33,342 nucleotides of DNA from CAYQQJ01 sp964419935 (GTDB lineage Bacteria; Pseudomonadota; Gammaproteobacteria; Pseudomonadales; Cellvibrionaceae): positions 1-33,342 of the forward strand of contig CAYQQJ010000039.1 of the NCBI GenBank assembly GCA_964419935.1, read 5' to 3'. Positions 15,490-23,000 of this stretch are shown here, piece after piece. The notes beneath the pieces are model-generated. The model worked only from the letters and a program-made list of their open reading frames with translations, was not told the origin of the DNA and made no database searches. The position numbers and the translations under genes are program-made. How positions within the stretch are numbered: position 1 is the first letter of the stretch; every line of letters begins with the position of its first letter.

Positions 15490-16257
15490 ATGCTAGCCAT
15501 CTCTAATTCAACTAAAGCCCCTGCTCTCAAGGTCGGCCACCTGGACGACGCACCCTGGTATGAGATTTTGCTGTTCAAGACGCGGCTGCGCTTCCGTAAT
15601 CCGAAAGCGACCACCGTGATACCGGACGATCTATACGGAAGGCCAACGGATTTACGGCCGTTTTTGAACACGGCGTCTAAACAGGACTACGGGCCACAGG
15701 GCGCGGGCAAGCTGCCGCGCAGTATTAATATCTATCACAACCGTTGGGCCTTTTCGACCCGTCGCTGGTTCGCCAGGCCAAGCGCCACACTGGAATTTCG
15801 CCTGAATGCTATTGCTTTAACGGAAGCCGATGAAGCCCGGTACCCGGACCTTTATCAACCAAGGATTGGATCACAATGGGTAACACATAACTACCTGCGG
15901 CAGATCGCGTTTCAGAATCAGTTCGCGATAACCAAGCTCGATTCGGGCGATTATGAACTCCACATCAGCAACGGCAATGCCGGCGGTGCTTTGCTGGACA
16001 ATAATCAACTTCCGATAAAGACGTTAAGCGTGAATGGAAACATTGCTTATCACATAGCGCCGTCCGCTAATCAGCTCGATTATTTAGTACCCTTTACCAA
16101 GACTGACATTCTGCTCTTTTCCTTCACCTTAACCAGCACAACCCTTTTGTCCCACGTCGTGCGTCGGAATATCTTGCAGCAAGCTTCGGAACTCGCGAAC
16201 AGCGTGATGCAAACTGTGGTGCTTGAGTATCCGAACAGGAACCTGACATCGGCATAA
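15490..16257 (+). CDS. Unknown protein, paralog of the preceding gene (cluster gene D)
   Basis: 255-aa soluble protein of unknown function, 14 bp after gene C on the same strand. Shared positions with gene C are HLDDAPWYEI...TRLRFRNP (from residue 17), IYHNRWAFSTRR in the middle, a SVNGNIAYHIAPSA stretch matching gene C's INGINWCHFSPQA, and FTKTDILLFSFTLT near the end. The pair therefore arose by an old duplication followed by strong divergence. No catalytic motif, signal peptide or transmembrane segment is visible. The cluster ends here, with a hairpin about 90 bp downstream. Confidence 0.65.
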   Translation: MLAISNSTKAPALKVGHLDDAPWYEILLFKTRLRFRNPKATTVIPDDLYGRPTDLRPFLNTASKQDYGPQGAGKLPRSINIYHNRWAFSTRRWFARPSATLEFRLNAIALTEADEARYPDLYQPRIGSQWVTHNYLRQIAFQNQFAITKLDSGDYELHISNGNAGGALLDNNQLPIKTLSVNGNIAYHIAPSANQLDYLVPFTKTDILLFSFTLTSTTLLSHVVRRNILQQASELANSVMQTVVLEYPNRNLTSA

Positions 16258-16344
16258 TTTCACTACACAAAACATGATTCACTGCTCGGTCAAGAATAAT
16301 GAACTGGCATGCTAACCGCAACACAAGGGACTTATTATCAACGG

Positions 16345-16385
16345 GACATTCAGCGGCGGAATTGACAGCCGAACCGCTGAATGTC
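16345..16385. terminator. Long perfect hairpin between convergent cluster gene D and the FNT transporter gene
   Basis: GACATTCAGCGG (16345-16356) pairs perfectly with CCGCTGAATGTC (16374-16385), and an inner CGG/CCG pair shortens the loop to 9 nt. It sits between convergent stop codons (16257 and 16393), where a bidirectional terminator is expected. Neither side has a strong T-run, so it may instead be a barrier or mRNA-protecting structure. Confidence 0.5.
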
Positions 16386-16392
16386 AAAACGA

Positions 16393-17241
16393 CTATCCGT
16401 TTCGGTTACTGTATCGCATCAACATGCCGGTTAGAATCACCCCACCCACAAGGTTACCCAACGTCACCGGCAACGCATTCCAGACTACCCATTGTCCCAT
16501 ACCGATATCAGCCCCGAGCAGCATACCGGTGGGAATAACAAACAGATTAACTACCGCATGCTCAAAGCCAAGGGCGAAGAACGTCCAAAGCGGCAACCAA
16601 ATTGCAATTATTTTGGCGGGAACCGGTTTGACAATAATTCCCAGTACAGTTGCCATCGCCACCATCCAGTTGCACAGAATGGCTTTAGTGAATGCGGTTG
16701 CCCAGCCGTGGCCACCGACCGCCTGGTAGGCAAGGGTTTTACTTTCTGCCACAGCCACGAGCTTTTCTGCCAGATACCCGCCAGTCAAGCTGAAGGCCTG
16801 AGTCATAACGACTGCGAGCAAAAAGCCAAAGAAGATCGAACCGAGCAGGTTGCCGAGGTAAACCCAGCTCCAATTGCGAAGGGTTTCTCCGATGGAGGTT
16901 TTGCCTCCCAGAGTGCCTACGGTTAACACCGCAAAATTGCCGGTCACCAGTTCCAGGCGGAGCAACACGATGATGGCAAAACCCACGGGAAAAACGGCAC
17001 CCGCTAGCAGTTGTGCTGCGCCCCCGGAAATACCATCAAAAGCCAGGAAAGCAAATGCCGTTGCAAAACCCAATAATGCGCCCGACAAGCCGCCTCGCAA
17101 AAGCATGGTGCGGATATCCAGAGCGGCCTTCGTCACACTGGCCTGCTCGAGATCGTGAATGACATCAGACACCGTCGCCGGAGACTGCTTTGGATGAACC
17201 GGGTTAACAATTTCATCCGATGTTAAAACGGCTGTATTCAT
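16393..17241 (-). CDS. Formate/nitrite transporter (FNT) family protein, probable nitrite channel
   Basis: 282-aa inner-membrane protein with the six-helix FNT pentamer fold. Diagnostic segments are LLRGGLSGALLGFATAFAF, LELVTGNFAVLT (the GN-containing broken helix), TKAILCNWMVAMATVLG and FEHAVVNLFVIPTGMLLG with the conserved central His. It is the last gene of the nirB-nirD operon and its ATG overlaps the nirD stop by 4 bp, so it most likely moves nitrite for assimilation, as NirC does beside E. coli nirBD. A soluble N-terminal extension of about 35 residues precedes the first helix. Confidence 0.93.
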   Translation of the reverse strand: MNTAVLTSDEIVNPVHPKQSPATVSDVIHDLEQASVTKAALDIRTMLLRGGLSGALLGFATAFAFLAFDGISGGAAQLLAGAVFPVGFAIIVLLRLELVTGNFAVLTVGTLGGKTSIGETLRNWSWVYLGNLLGSIFFGFLLAVVMTQAFSLTGGYLAEKLVAVAESKTLAYQAVGGHGWATAFTKAILCNWMVAMATVLGIIVKPVPAKIIAIWLPLWTFFALGFEHAVVNLFVIPTGMLLGADIGMGQWVVWNALPVTLGNLVGGVILTGMLMRYSNRNG

Positions 17242-17600
17242 GCGGCCAACTCCTCTTGCTTGCGTGATTGCACCTGAACATTGTCGCCTTCCAGGCGAAC
17301 ATCCCAGGTTCGGATTACAACTTCAGGCTTTTCAATACAATGGCCGTCCGTTAGAGAAAAATGCTGTTTGTACAAAGGACTGGCGACCACAGGATCACCA
17401 GCCAGATCCCCCACAATTCCGCGAGCTAATATATGCACGCCGGAAAAGGGGCATAAATTACTGATACCAAAAACACGATTACCCAGTTCCGGAATCCAGA
17501 ACAGTGCGACTTGATCTCGCCCTACTCTCGCGCCGATTCCCGAACCAGGCACAAGGTCCGCTTTGTTACCGATAGTTTTCCAGTCTGGATAATCATCCAT
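17238..17600 (-). CDS. nirD: Nitrite reductase (NADH) small subunit
   Basis: Small subunit of assimilatory NADH-nitrite reductase, about 120 aa with a Rieske-like fold. As in other NirD proteins the cluster ligands are missing: the usual first box is CPFSGVHILARGIVGD and the second is ASPLYKQHFSLTDGHC. I chose the ATG at 17600, which gives MDDYPDWKTIG, aligned with known NirD starts; a GTG at 17636 would add 12 residues. It lies 53 bp downstream of nirB and overlaps the transporter gene by 4 bp, so the three genes form one operon. Confidence 0.93.
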   Translation of the reverse strand: MDDYPDWKTIGNKADLVPGSGIGARVGRDQVALFWIPELGNRVFGISNLCPFSGVHILARGIVGDLAGDPVVASPLYKQHFSLTDGHCIEKPEVVIRTWDVRLEGDNVQVQSRKQEELAA

Positions 17601-17653
17601 TGGGTAGCCCTCTCGTTGGGTTGAAGTACTGCTCACCGGATTTCCGGCTTGCG

Positions 17654-20188
17654 TCAGATTGCGATTACCGAAATACGCTCCGCGCGTTCCTGTTGCGTTG
17701 CCGGGCGCGGCTGCCCGCGCTCCTCGATTTGAATGATCGCCGGATCATCGCCATCATCATTGATCGTTTGACGGAAACGTTTGAGACTTTCCGGGTTCCC
17801 CAAAGTCGTTTTCCATTCACATTGGTAATTGCCCACCAGACGTTCGATTTGCGTATCAAGATCAGTATTGATTCCGAGCGAATCGTTCAACACCACCTGC
17901 TTGAGATAATCAAGGCCGCCGTCAAGATTTTCGATCCAGCGCGCCGTGCGTTGCAGACGATCAGCGGTGCGAATATAGAACATGAAGACACGATCAATAG
18001 TGCGGATTAACGTATCGGTATCGAGGTCTGTCGCGAACAGTTCCGCGTGACGGGGCCGCATGCCGCCGTTACCCGCGACATATAAATTCCAGCCATTCTC
18101 AGTGGCTATTACACCGAAGTCCTTGGATTGCGCTTCCGCGCATTCGCGAGTGCAACCACTTACGGCAAACTTCACTTTGTGAGGCGCGCGTATACCTTTG
18201 TAACGGTTCTCCAGATCGATGGCGAGCTTGACGCTGTCCTGCACACCGTAACGGCACCAGGTGCTGCCGACACAACTTTTTACGGTGCGAACGGACTTTC
18301 CGTAGGCTTGTCCGGTTTCAAAGCCGGCATCCACCAGGCGGGTCCAGATAGCCGGCAGCTGGTTCAGCTTTGCACCAAACAAATCGATTCGCTGACCGCC
18401 AGTAATCTTGGTGTAGAGCTTGTAGTCCCGCGCCACTTCCGCAATGATCATGAGTTTTTCCGGCGTAATCTCACCGCCGGCGATGCGTGGCACCACTGAA
18501 AACGTTCCATCTTTCTGCATATTGGCAAGAAATGTGTCGTTGGTATCCTGCAGCCCGGCATGTTCCTCCTTGAGGACGTAGTCATTCCATATGGACGCCA
18601 GAATATTACTCACCGTCGGCTTGCAAATATCACAGCCCAAGCCCTGCCCGTGACCTTCACGCAATTGCGTAAAAGTCTTGATCCCCTCCACTCGAATAAT
18701 GTGTTCAAGTTCCTGGCGCGTATAGTCGAAGTGTTCACACAACGCTGTGTTGACCTCCATGCCCAAAGCCGCCATTTCATGGTCAACAATGCTTTTCAGC
18801 TGTGCTGCACAGCCTCCACAACCCGTGGATGCCTTGGTGGCATCCTTGACTTCACCCAGTGACGCCTTGCCGTTTTGGATACAGCAAACGATGTCACCTT
18901 TGGTGACGTTATGACAGGAACAGATGGTGGCAGTCGCAGGCAAGGCTTCAACGCCCAGCGCAGGCGCACCACCTTCGTAAGCGGGAAGGATGAGGGTTTC
19001 TGGATGCTCCGGCAGATCCAGCCGGTTGATGTAGTACTGCATTAATGTGTCGTAGTAACTGTTATCGCCGACCAGCATGGCGCCAAGCAGTCTGCGACCA
19101 TCGCCGGACACGACCAGTTTGCGATAACGCTGACTGATCTGATCGAGATAACGGAACACCCGCGTACCGGTATTCTGATTGCCGTGCGCATCACCAATCG
19201 CACCGACATCCACACCCAGCAATTTGAGTTTGGTGCTCATGTCCGCACCCTGGAAAACGGCTGTGCCACCGGTCAATGTGGATGCAGCGACCTTGGCGGT
19301 TTGATAGCCCGGTGCCACCAAGCCGTAACAGCAGTTATGCCAAGCCGCGACTTCACCAATAGCCAGAATGTCCCCATCGCTGGTCCGGCAGTAGTCATCG
19401 ATCTGGACTCCGCCCCGCTCTCCCATTGCCAGCCCCGCATCCCGTGCCAGCTGGTCTCGTGGACGTATGCCGGCGGAGAAAACAATGAGATCCGTCTCAA
19501 GCATTTTGCCATCCTGGAACACCATGCAATGGCGTGCGTTCTGACCATCTTCTATGTGCTGTGTTGCGCGTCCGGTAAGCACCTGTACGCCCAATGCTTC
19601 AATCTTCTCCCGTAAAAGTTCGCCGCCTTCATCGTCAACCTGCACGGGCATCAATCGCGGCGCAAATTCCACCACAGCAGTATCCAGGTCCAGGCTGCGC
19701 AGCGCATTGGCCGCTTCAAGCCCCAAAAGACCACCACCGACAACTACACCGGTGCTCGCTGTGGCGGCAGCCTCCCGAATTGCATCGAGATCATCCAGCG
19801 TGCGATACACCAGGCAGTTTGGTCTGTCATTACCCGGAATCGGCGGAACAAACGGATAGGACCCCGTCGCCAGCACCAGTTTTTCAAACGTGATGGCGGT
19901 ACCATTTGACAGCGTGACGGTTTTATTTTCACGATTGATAGCTGTGGCTTTTACGCCGAGGCGAAGTTCATACCCCCAAGCTTTGTACTGCTCCGCTGTA
20001 CCCAATGCGAGCTGACTCGCTGAACGCCCTTGAAAATACTCAGACATGTGTACACGGTCATACGCAATGTTTTTTTCTTCACCAATAACCGTCACATCAA
20101 AGCCGTCAGCCAAACCGGCTTCCGCCAGATGCTCCAGAAAATGATGACCCACCATGCCATTACCGATGACAACCAGTTTTGTTTTCAC
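17654..20188 (-). CDS. nirB: Nitrite reductase (NADH) large subunit
   Basis: Large subunit of cytoplasmic siroheme nitrite reductase, which reduces nitrite to ammonium with NADH. The order is an FAD-binding GNGMVG (9-14), an NAD-binding VVGGGLLGLEAA (about 149-160), a BFD-type [2Fe-2S] domain with Cys423, Cys425, Cys457 and Cys460, a second BFD-like half (Cys484, Cys519, Cys522), then the sulfite/nitrite reductase part with the siroheme-[4Fe-4S] ligands Cys639, Cys645, Cys679 and Cys683. The length of 844 aa matches E. coli NirB. The GTG at 20188 fits the family start (KTKLVVIGNGM) and has GGAGAG upstream; an ATG at 20281 would add 31 residues and swallow the sigma-54 element. It is first in nirB-nirD-FNT. 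The promoter signals point to nitrogen control. Confidence 0.97.
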   Translation of the reverse strand: MKTKLVVIGNGMVGHHFLEHLAEAGLADGFDVTVIGEEKNIAYDRVHMSEYFQGRSASQLALGTAEQYKAWGYELRLGVKATAINRENKTVTLSNGTAITFEKLVLATGSYPFVPPIPGNDRPNCLVYRTLDDLDAIREAAATASTGVVVGGGLLGLEAANALRSLDLDTAVVEFAPRLMPVQVDDEGGELLREKIEALGVQVLTGRATQHIEDGQNARHCMVFQDGKMLETDLIVFSAGIRPRDQLARDAGLAMGERGGVQIDDYCRTSDGDILAIGEVAAWHNCCYGLVAPGYQTAKVAASTLTGGTAVFQGADMSTKLKLLGVDVGAIGDAHGNQNTGTRVFRYLDQISQRYRKLVVSGDGRRLLGAMLVGDNSYYDTLMQYYINRLDLPEHPETLILPAYEGGAPALGVEALPATATICSCHNVTKGDIVCCIQNGKASLGEVKDATKASTGCGGCAAQLKSIVDHEMAALGMEVNTALCEHFDYTRQELEHIIRVEGIKTFTQLREGHGQGLGCDICKPTVSNILASIWNDYVLKEEHAGLQDTNDTFLANMQKDGTFSVVPRIAGGEITPEKLMIIAEVARDYKLYTKITGGQRIDLFGAKLNQLPAIWTRLVDAGFETGQAYGKSVRTVKSCVGSTWCRYGVQDSVKLAIDLENRYKGIRAPHKVKFAVSGCTRECAEAQSKDFGVIATENGWNLYVAGNGGMRPRHAELFATDLDTDTLIRTIDRVFMFYIRTADRLQRTARWIENLDGGLDYLKQVVLNDSLGINTDLDTQIERLVGNYQCEWKTTLGNPESLKRFRQTINDDGDDPAIIQIEERGQPRPATQQERAERISVIAI

Positions 20189-20230
20189 TAGGACAACTCT
20201 CCATCGTTTGCTTGCGTTATAGCGGCAAGA

Positions 20231-20245
20231 GCAACGGTTATGCCA
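20231..20245 (-). promoter_or_regulatory. Sigma-54 (-24/-12) promoter of the nirB operon
   Basis: On the minus strand the sequence TGGCATAACCGTTGC matches the RpoN consensus TGGCAC-N5-TTGC with one mismatch and has the invariant GG-N10-GC spacing. It lies 43 bp upstream of the nirB GTG, which puts the transcript start near 20219. Assimilatory nitrite reductase operons of other gammaproteobacteria are often RpoN/NtrC dependent. Confidence 0.7.
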
Positions 20246-20344
20246 TAGTTGAAAAAAATGTTTAATGTCATTTGAAACCATACACTTACGGTTATCAAAT
20301 TGGTGGCGACAGGAATTCCCAGGTGGGCGACGGAGTATTACAGT

Positions 20345-20416
20345 GGTGCATTGGCGGGCACCAGTGGTGCAGTCAGTGCGAATCGAGGGTGCATTGCTAT
20401 GACTTTAATTGGTGCA
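20345..20416 (-). promoter_or_regulatory. Array of four GGTGCA half-sites, candidate enhancer for nirB
   Basis: GGTGCA occurs on the plus strand (TGCACC toward nirB) at 20345, 20366, 20388 and 20411, i.e. every 21-23 bp or about two helical turns. GCACCAGTGGTGC at 20358-20370 is an odd palindrome. TGCACC/GGTGCA are the arms of NtrC sites. The array lies about 125-200 bp upstream of the predicted sigma-54 start, the normal range for enhancer-binding proteins. The arm spacing differs from canonical NtrC sites, so the protein is unproven. Confidence 0.5.
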
Positions 20417-20545
20417 TCTATCAGTTTTTGGTTGGTTTCTTAATAGATGTAATCGGTACGTTGGTCGGGGGTATCAACCCGGCGGTTTTGATTACCGGGC
20501 TGAGTCTTTAACGAAGACACTGCCGTAATCGAGTGCTCGATAGGA

Positions 20546-20653
20546 GTTTGTCATCACGGATATGTTTTTTGAAACCCTCGCGGCAGGGACGCCGCGGGGG
20601 AGCCACATGGACGTGTTTATGCGTTTTCAAAAGACATATCCGTGATGACAAAC
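20546..20653. repeat. 108-bp inverted repeat with 29-nt arms
   Basis: The left arm (20546-20574) begins GTTTGTCATCACGGATATG and the right arm (20625-20653) is its reverse complement with one mismatch. The interior contains a small GCGGC/GCCGC hairpin (20580-20595). It lies between the nirB promoter region and the helicase stop. There is no T-run, so it resembles an intergenic palindromic repeat or miniature element more than a terminator. The remaining sequence of the 20189-20708 gap is explained by the nirB control region. Confidence 0.65.
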
Positions 20654-20708
20654 GGGCCGGATCCCCATAAACACATCAACAATGTCTTGCAACATTCCAT
20701 TCTCGAAA

Positions 20709-23000
20709 TCAATCGGTCATCTCCCACCAATCCGGCAGTAATGCTTTAATCCGTGGTTGTGCAAAGCGATCATCAATGAGAAAAACCTCGCCCTGGTCCG
20801 CCTCCGTACGAATGACCCGCCCTGCCGCCTGCACCACTTTGCGCATGCCGGGATAGACATAGGTATAGTTGTAGCCATCCCCAAACAGGCTATCCATCCG
20901 AAGCCTGAGCTGCTCGTTCACCGGATTGCTTTGCGGAAGCCCCAAGGTTGCAATGAAGGCGCCGATCAAGCGCCTGCCGGGTAGATCGACGCCTTCGGCA
21001 AAGGCACCGCCGAGAACGGCAAAGCCGATACCCTGTCCTTCGGGTTGAAACCTGTCAAGGAAATCCCGCCGAGCGACTTCGTTCATGCGTCGATCCTGGG
21101 ACCATACCGGTAGCTCCGGATAGTCCTGCGTAAGACGCGTCACCACTTGATCCAGGTACTGATAACTGCTGAAAAATGCGAGATAATTGCCAGGACTTTT
21201 CTGATATTGATGAGCGATCAAATCAACGATAGGTTTTACCGAGGCCGCGCGATGTTGAAAGCGAGTGGAAATATCGCGAACAACATGGACGTTTAACTGC
21301 TCGGCCTGAAATGGAGACTGAACGCTGATCTGCCGTGTAGTTTCAGGCAGACCGAGCAGATCCTGATAATAATGCGCAGGTCGCAAGGTAGCTGAGAATA
21401 AAGTTGCGGAGTACGCGGCAAGAAAGCGCTTGTGCAGCAAGGCGGCGGGAATCAGGTTACGCAGACATACTCGGGTACCCTTACGGCCACGCTTCGGATT
21501 AAGCCAGGAAATATCACATAAGAAAGTATCGTCGTTTAACAGTTCGGCAATTCGCAAGAAATGTAACGCATCAAAATAAAATTGCGTGAGCTCACTGCCC
21601 AGCGCAAATGGCTGCTCGGACAAGTAATCCGTAATGGCTGCCGTCGCAACTTGTAGCGCACCCAGAAATTTTTGTGACAAGTGCGGAAGAACTGCATAGC
21701 CCTCTTCTATTCGCTGGCTACCGTTATGACCCTCTTCAGCCTCTCGATTGAGCCGATTCCATTCACGATTGATTTTATCGAATGAAGACTTCAGTGCAGC
21801 CGGCACGTCTTTCTTTAGCCGCCGAAAGTACAATTGGTCCAGTTCCGCTGAGTACATACTGCGCGCGCGGTCGATCAGATTATGGGCTTCGTCAACCAAT
21901 AGCGCCACCTGCCATTGATTCGCGCTGGTTAATGCATACAGCATGGCGCTGACATCAAAGTAATAGTTGTAGTCCCCGATGATCACGTCACTCCAGCGCG
22001 CCATTTCCTGACTGAGATAATAGGGGCATACATTATGGGCAAGCGCCAGTTCCCGCAAACGGTTCTGGGTCAGGAATGTTTCTTCGGATGCAGCCTGCCG
22101 CGCGGCGGGCAAACGGTCATAGAAACCTTTGGCCAGGGGGCAGGAATCTCCGTGACAAGCTTTATCGGGATGTTCACAGCTTTTGTCGCGGGCTACCAGT
22201 TCCAGCGTCCGCAACGGCCCCGTATCCAGGGATTTTGCGGCGTCCAGCGCCAACTGGCGCCCCGGTGTTTTGGCACTGAGGAAGAAAACCTTGTCGAGCC
22301 GTTTGCGCGGCAACGCCTTGAGCAACGGAAAAATAGTACCGACAGTTTTGCCGATGCCGGTGGGGGCCTCCGCCAAAAGAACGGTGCCGGTACTCGCCGA
22401 CTGGTATACCGCTTCCGCCAATGTGCGCTGCCCCGTGCGAAATTCCGGATGAGGAAATGAGAGTGCTTCCATGGCTTCATTGCGGGCGAGCCGGTGGGCC
22501 ACTTCCTGGCGCGCCCATTGAAGAAAGCCATCGCACCGCTGTTCAAAATAGTCACGAAGTTCGCTACAGGTAAAGATCTCCGTTAGCAGCGTTTCCTTTT
22601 GTTTTACAATATCAAAATAGACCAACGCCAATTCGATGCGGTCCAGTAAGCGCTCCTGACACAGCAACCAGCCGTATATTTTCACCTGGGCCCAATGCAG
22701 CGCCCGATGATTTTCCGGCATTAAATCCAGGCGGCCACGGAAAGTTTTGATTTCCTCCAGACGATTTTTTGATGGGTCGTAGCCATCCGCGCGGCCTTTG
22801 ACCTGGAGTTCTCGATAATTCCCCGTGAGACTTAGCTCGCGCTCGTAGCTCCCACTGCGACGCCCGCCAACCAGCTTGTGTCCGGCGATGCCTTCCTGTG
22901 CAGTTGGTGATGGCGTGAAGCGCAAGTCCAGGTCGCCCGCCTTGGCAGTGAACTCACATAAAGTGCGCACGGCAACCGAATATGCGGCCTCCGTGATCAA
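20709..23000 (-). CDS. DinG/XPD-type ATP-dependent DNA helicase with N-terminal PD-(D/E)XK nuclease domain
   Basis: 763-aa superfamily 2 helicase. The N-terminal ~165 residues carry a PD-(D/E)XK signature: GRADG with Asp72 and LEEIK with Glu83 and Lys85. Then come Walker A APTGIGKT (212-219), an iron-sulfur region with Cys275, Cys282, Cys287 and Cys325 as in XPD/DinG, the DEAH box (370-373), and the C-terminal helicase motifs (GGAFAEGVDLPG and QAAGRVIRTEADQG). The TTG at 23000 overlaps the stop of the upstream nuclease gene; a GTG ten codons later is an alternative start. It is expected to unwind 5'-tailed or damaged DNA and probably works with the FAN1-like nuclease. Confidence 0.92.
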   Translation of the reverse strand: MITEAAYSVAVRTLCEFTAKAGDLDLRFTPSPTAQEGIAGHKLVGGRRSGSYERELSLTGNYRELQVKGRADGYDPSKNRLEEIKTFRGRLDLMPENHRALHWAQVKIYGWLLCQERLLDRIELALVYFDIVKQKETLLTEIFTCSELRDYFEQRCDGFLQWARQEVAHRLARNEAMEALSFPHPEFRTGQRTLAEAVYQSASTGTVLLAEAPTGIGKTVGTIFPLLKALPRKRLDKVFFLSAKTPGRQLALDAAKSLDTGPLRTLELVARDKSCEHPDKACHGDSCPLAKGFYDRLPAARQAASEETFLTQNRLRELALAHNVCPYYLSQEMARWSDVIIGDYNYYFDVSAMLYALTSANQWQVALLVDEAHNLIDRARSMYSAELDQLYFRRLKKDVPAALKSSFDKINREWNRLNREAEEGHNGSQRIEEGYAVLPHLSQKFLGALQVATAAITDYLSEQPFALGSELTQFYFDALHFLRIAELLNDDTFLCDISWLNPKRGRKGTRVCLRNLIPAALLHKRFLAAYSATLFSATLRPAHYYQDLLGLPETTRQISVQSPFQAEQLNVHVVRDISTRFQHRAASVKPIVDLIAHQYQKSPGNYLAFFSSYQYLDQVVTRLTQDYPELPVWSQDRRMNEVARRDFLDRFQPEGQGIGFAVLGGAFAEGVDLPGRRLIGAFIATLGLPQSNPVNEQLRLRMDSLFGDGYNYTYVYPGMRKVVQAAGRVIRTEADQGEVFLIDDRFAQPRIKALLPDWWEMTD

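Noticed and set aside
20358..20371. Canonical NtrC dimer site at the GCACCAGTGGTGC palindrome
   Set aside because: The arms match but the spacer is too short compared with known NtrC sites, so only a half-site array is claimed.
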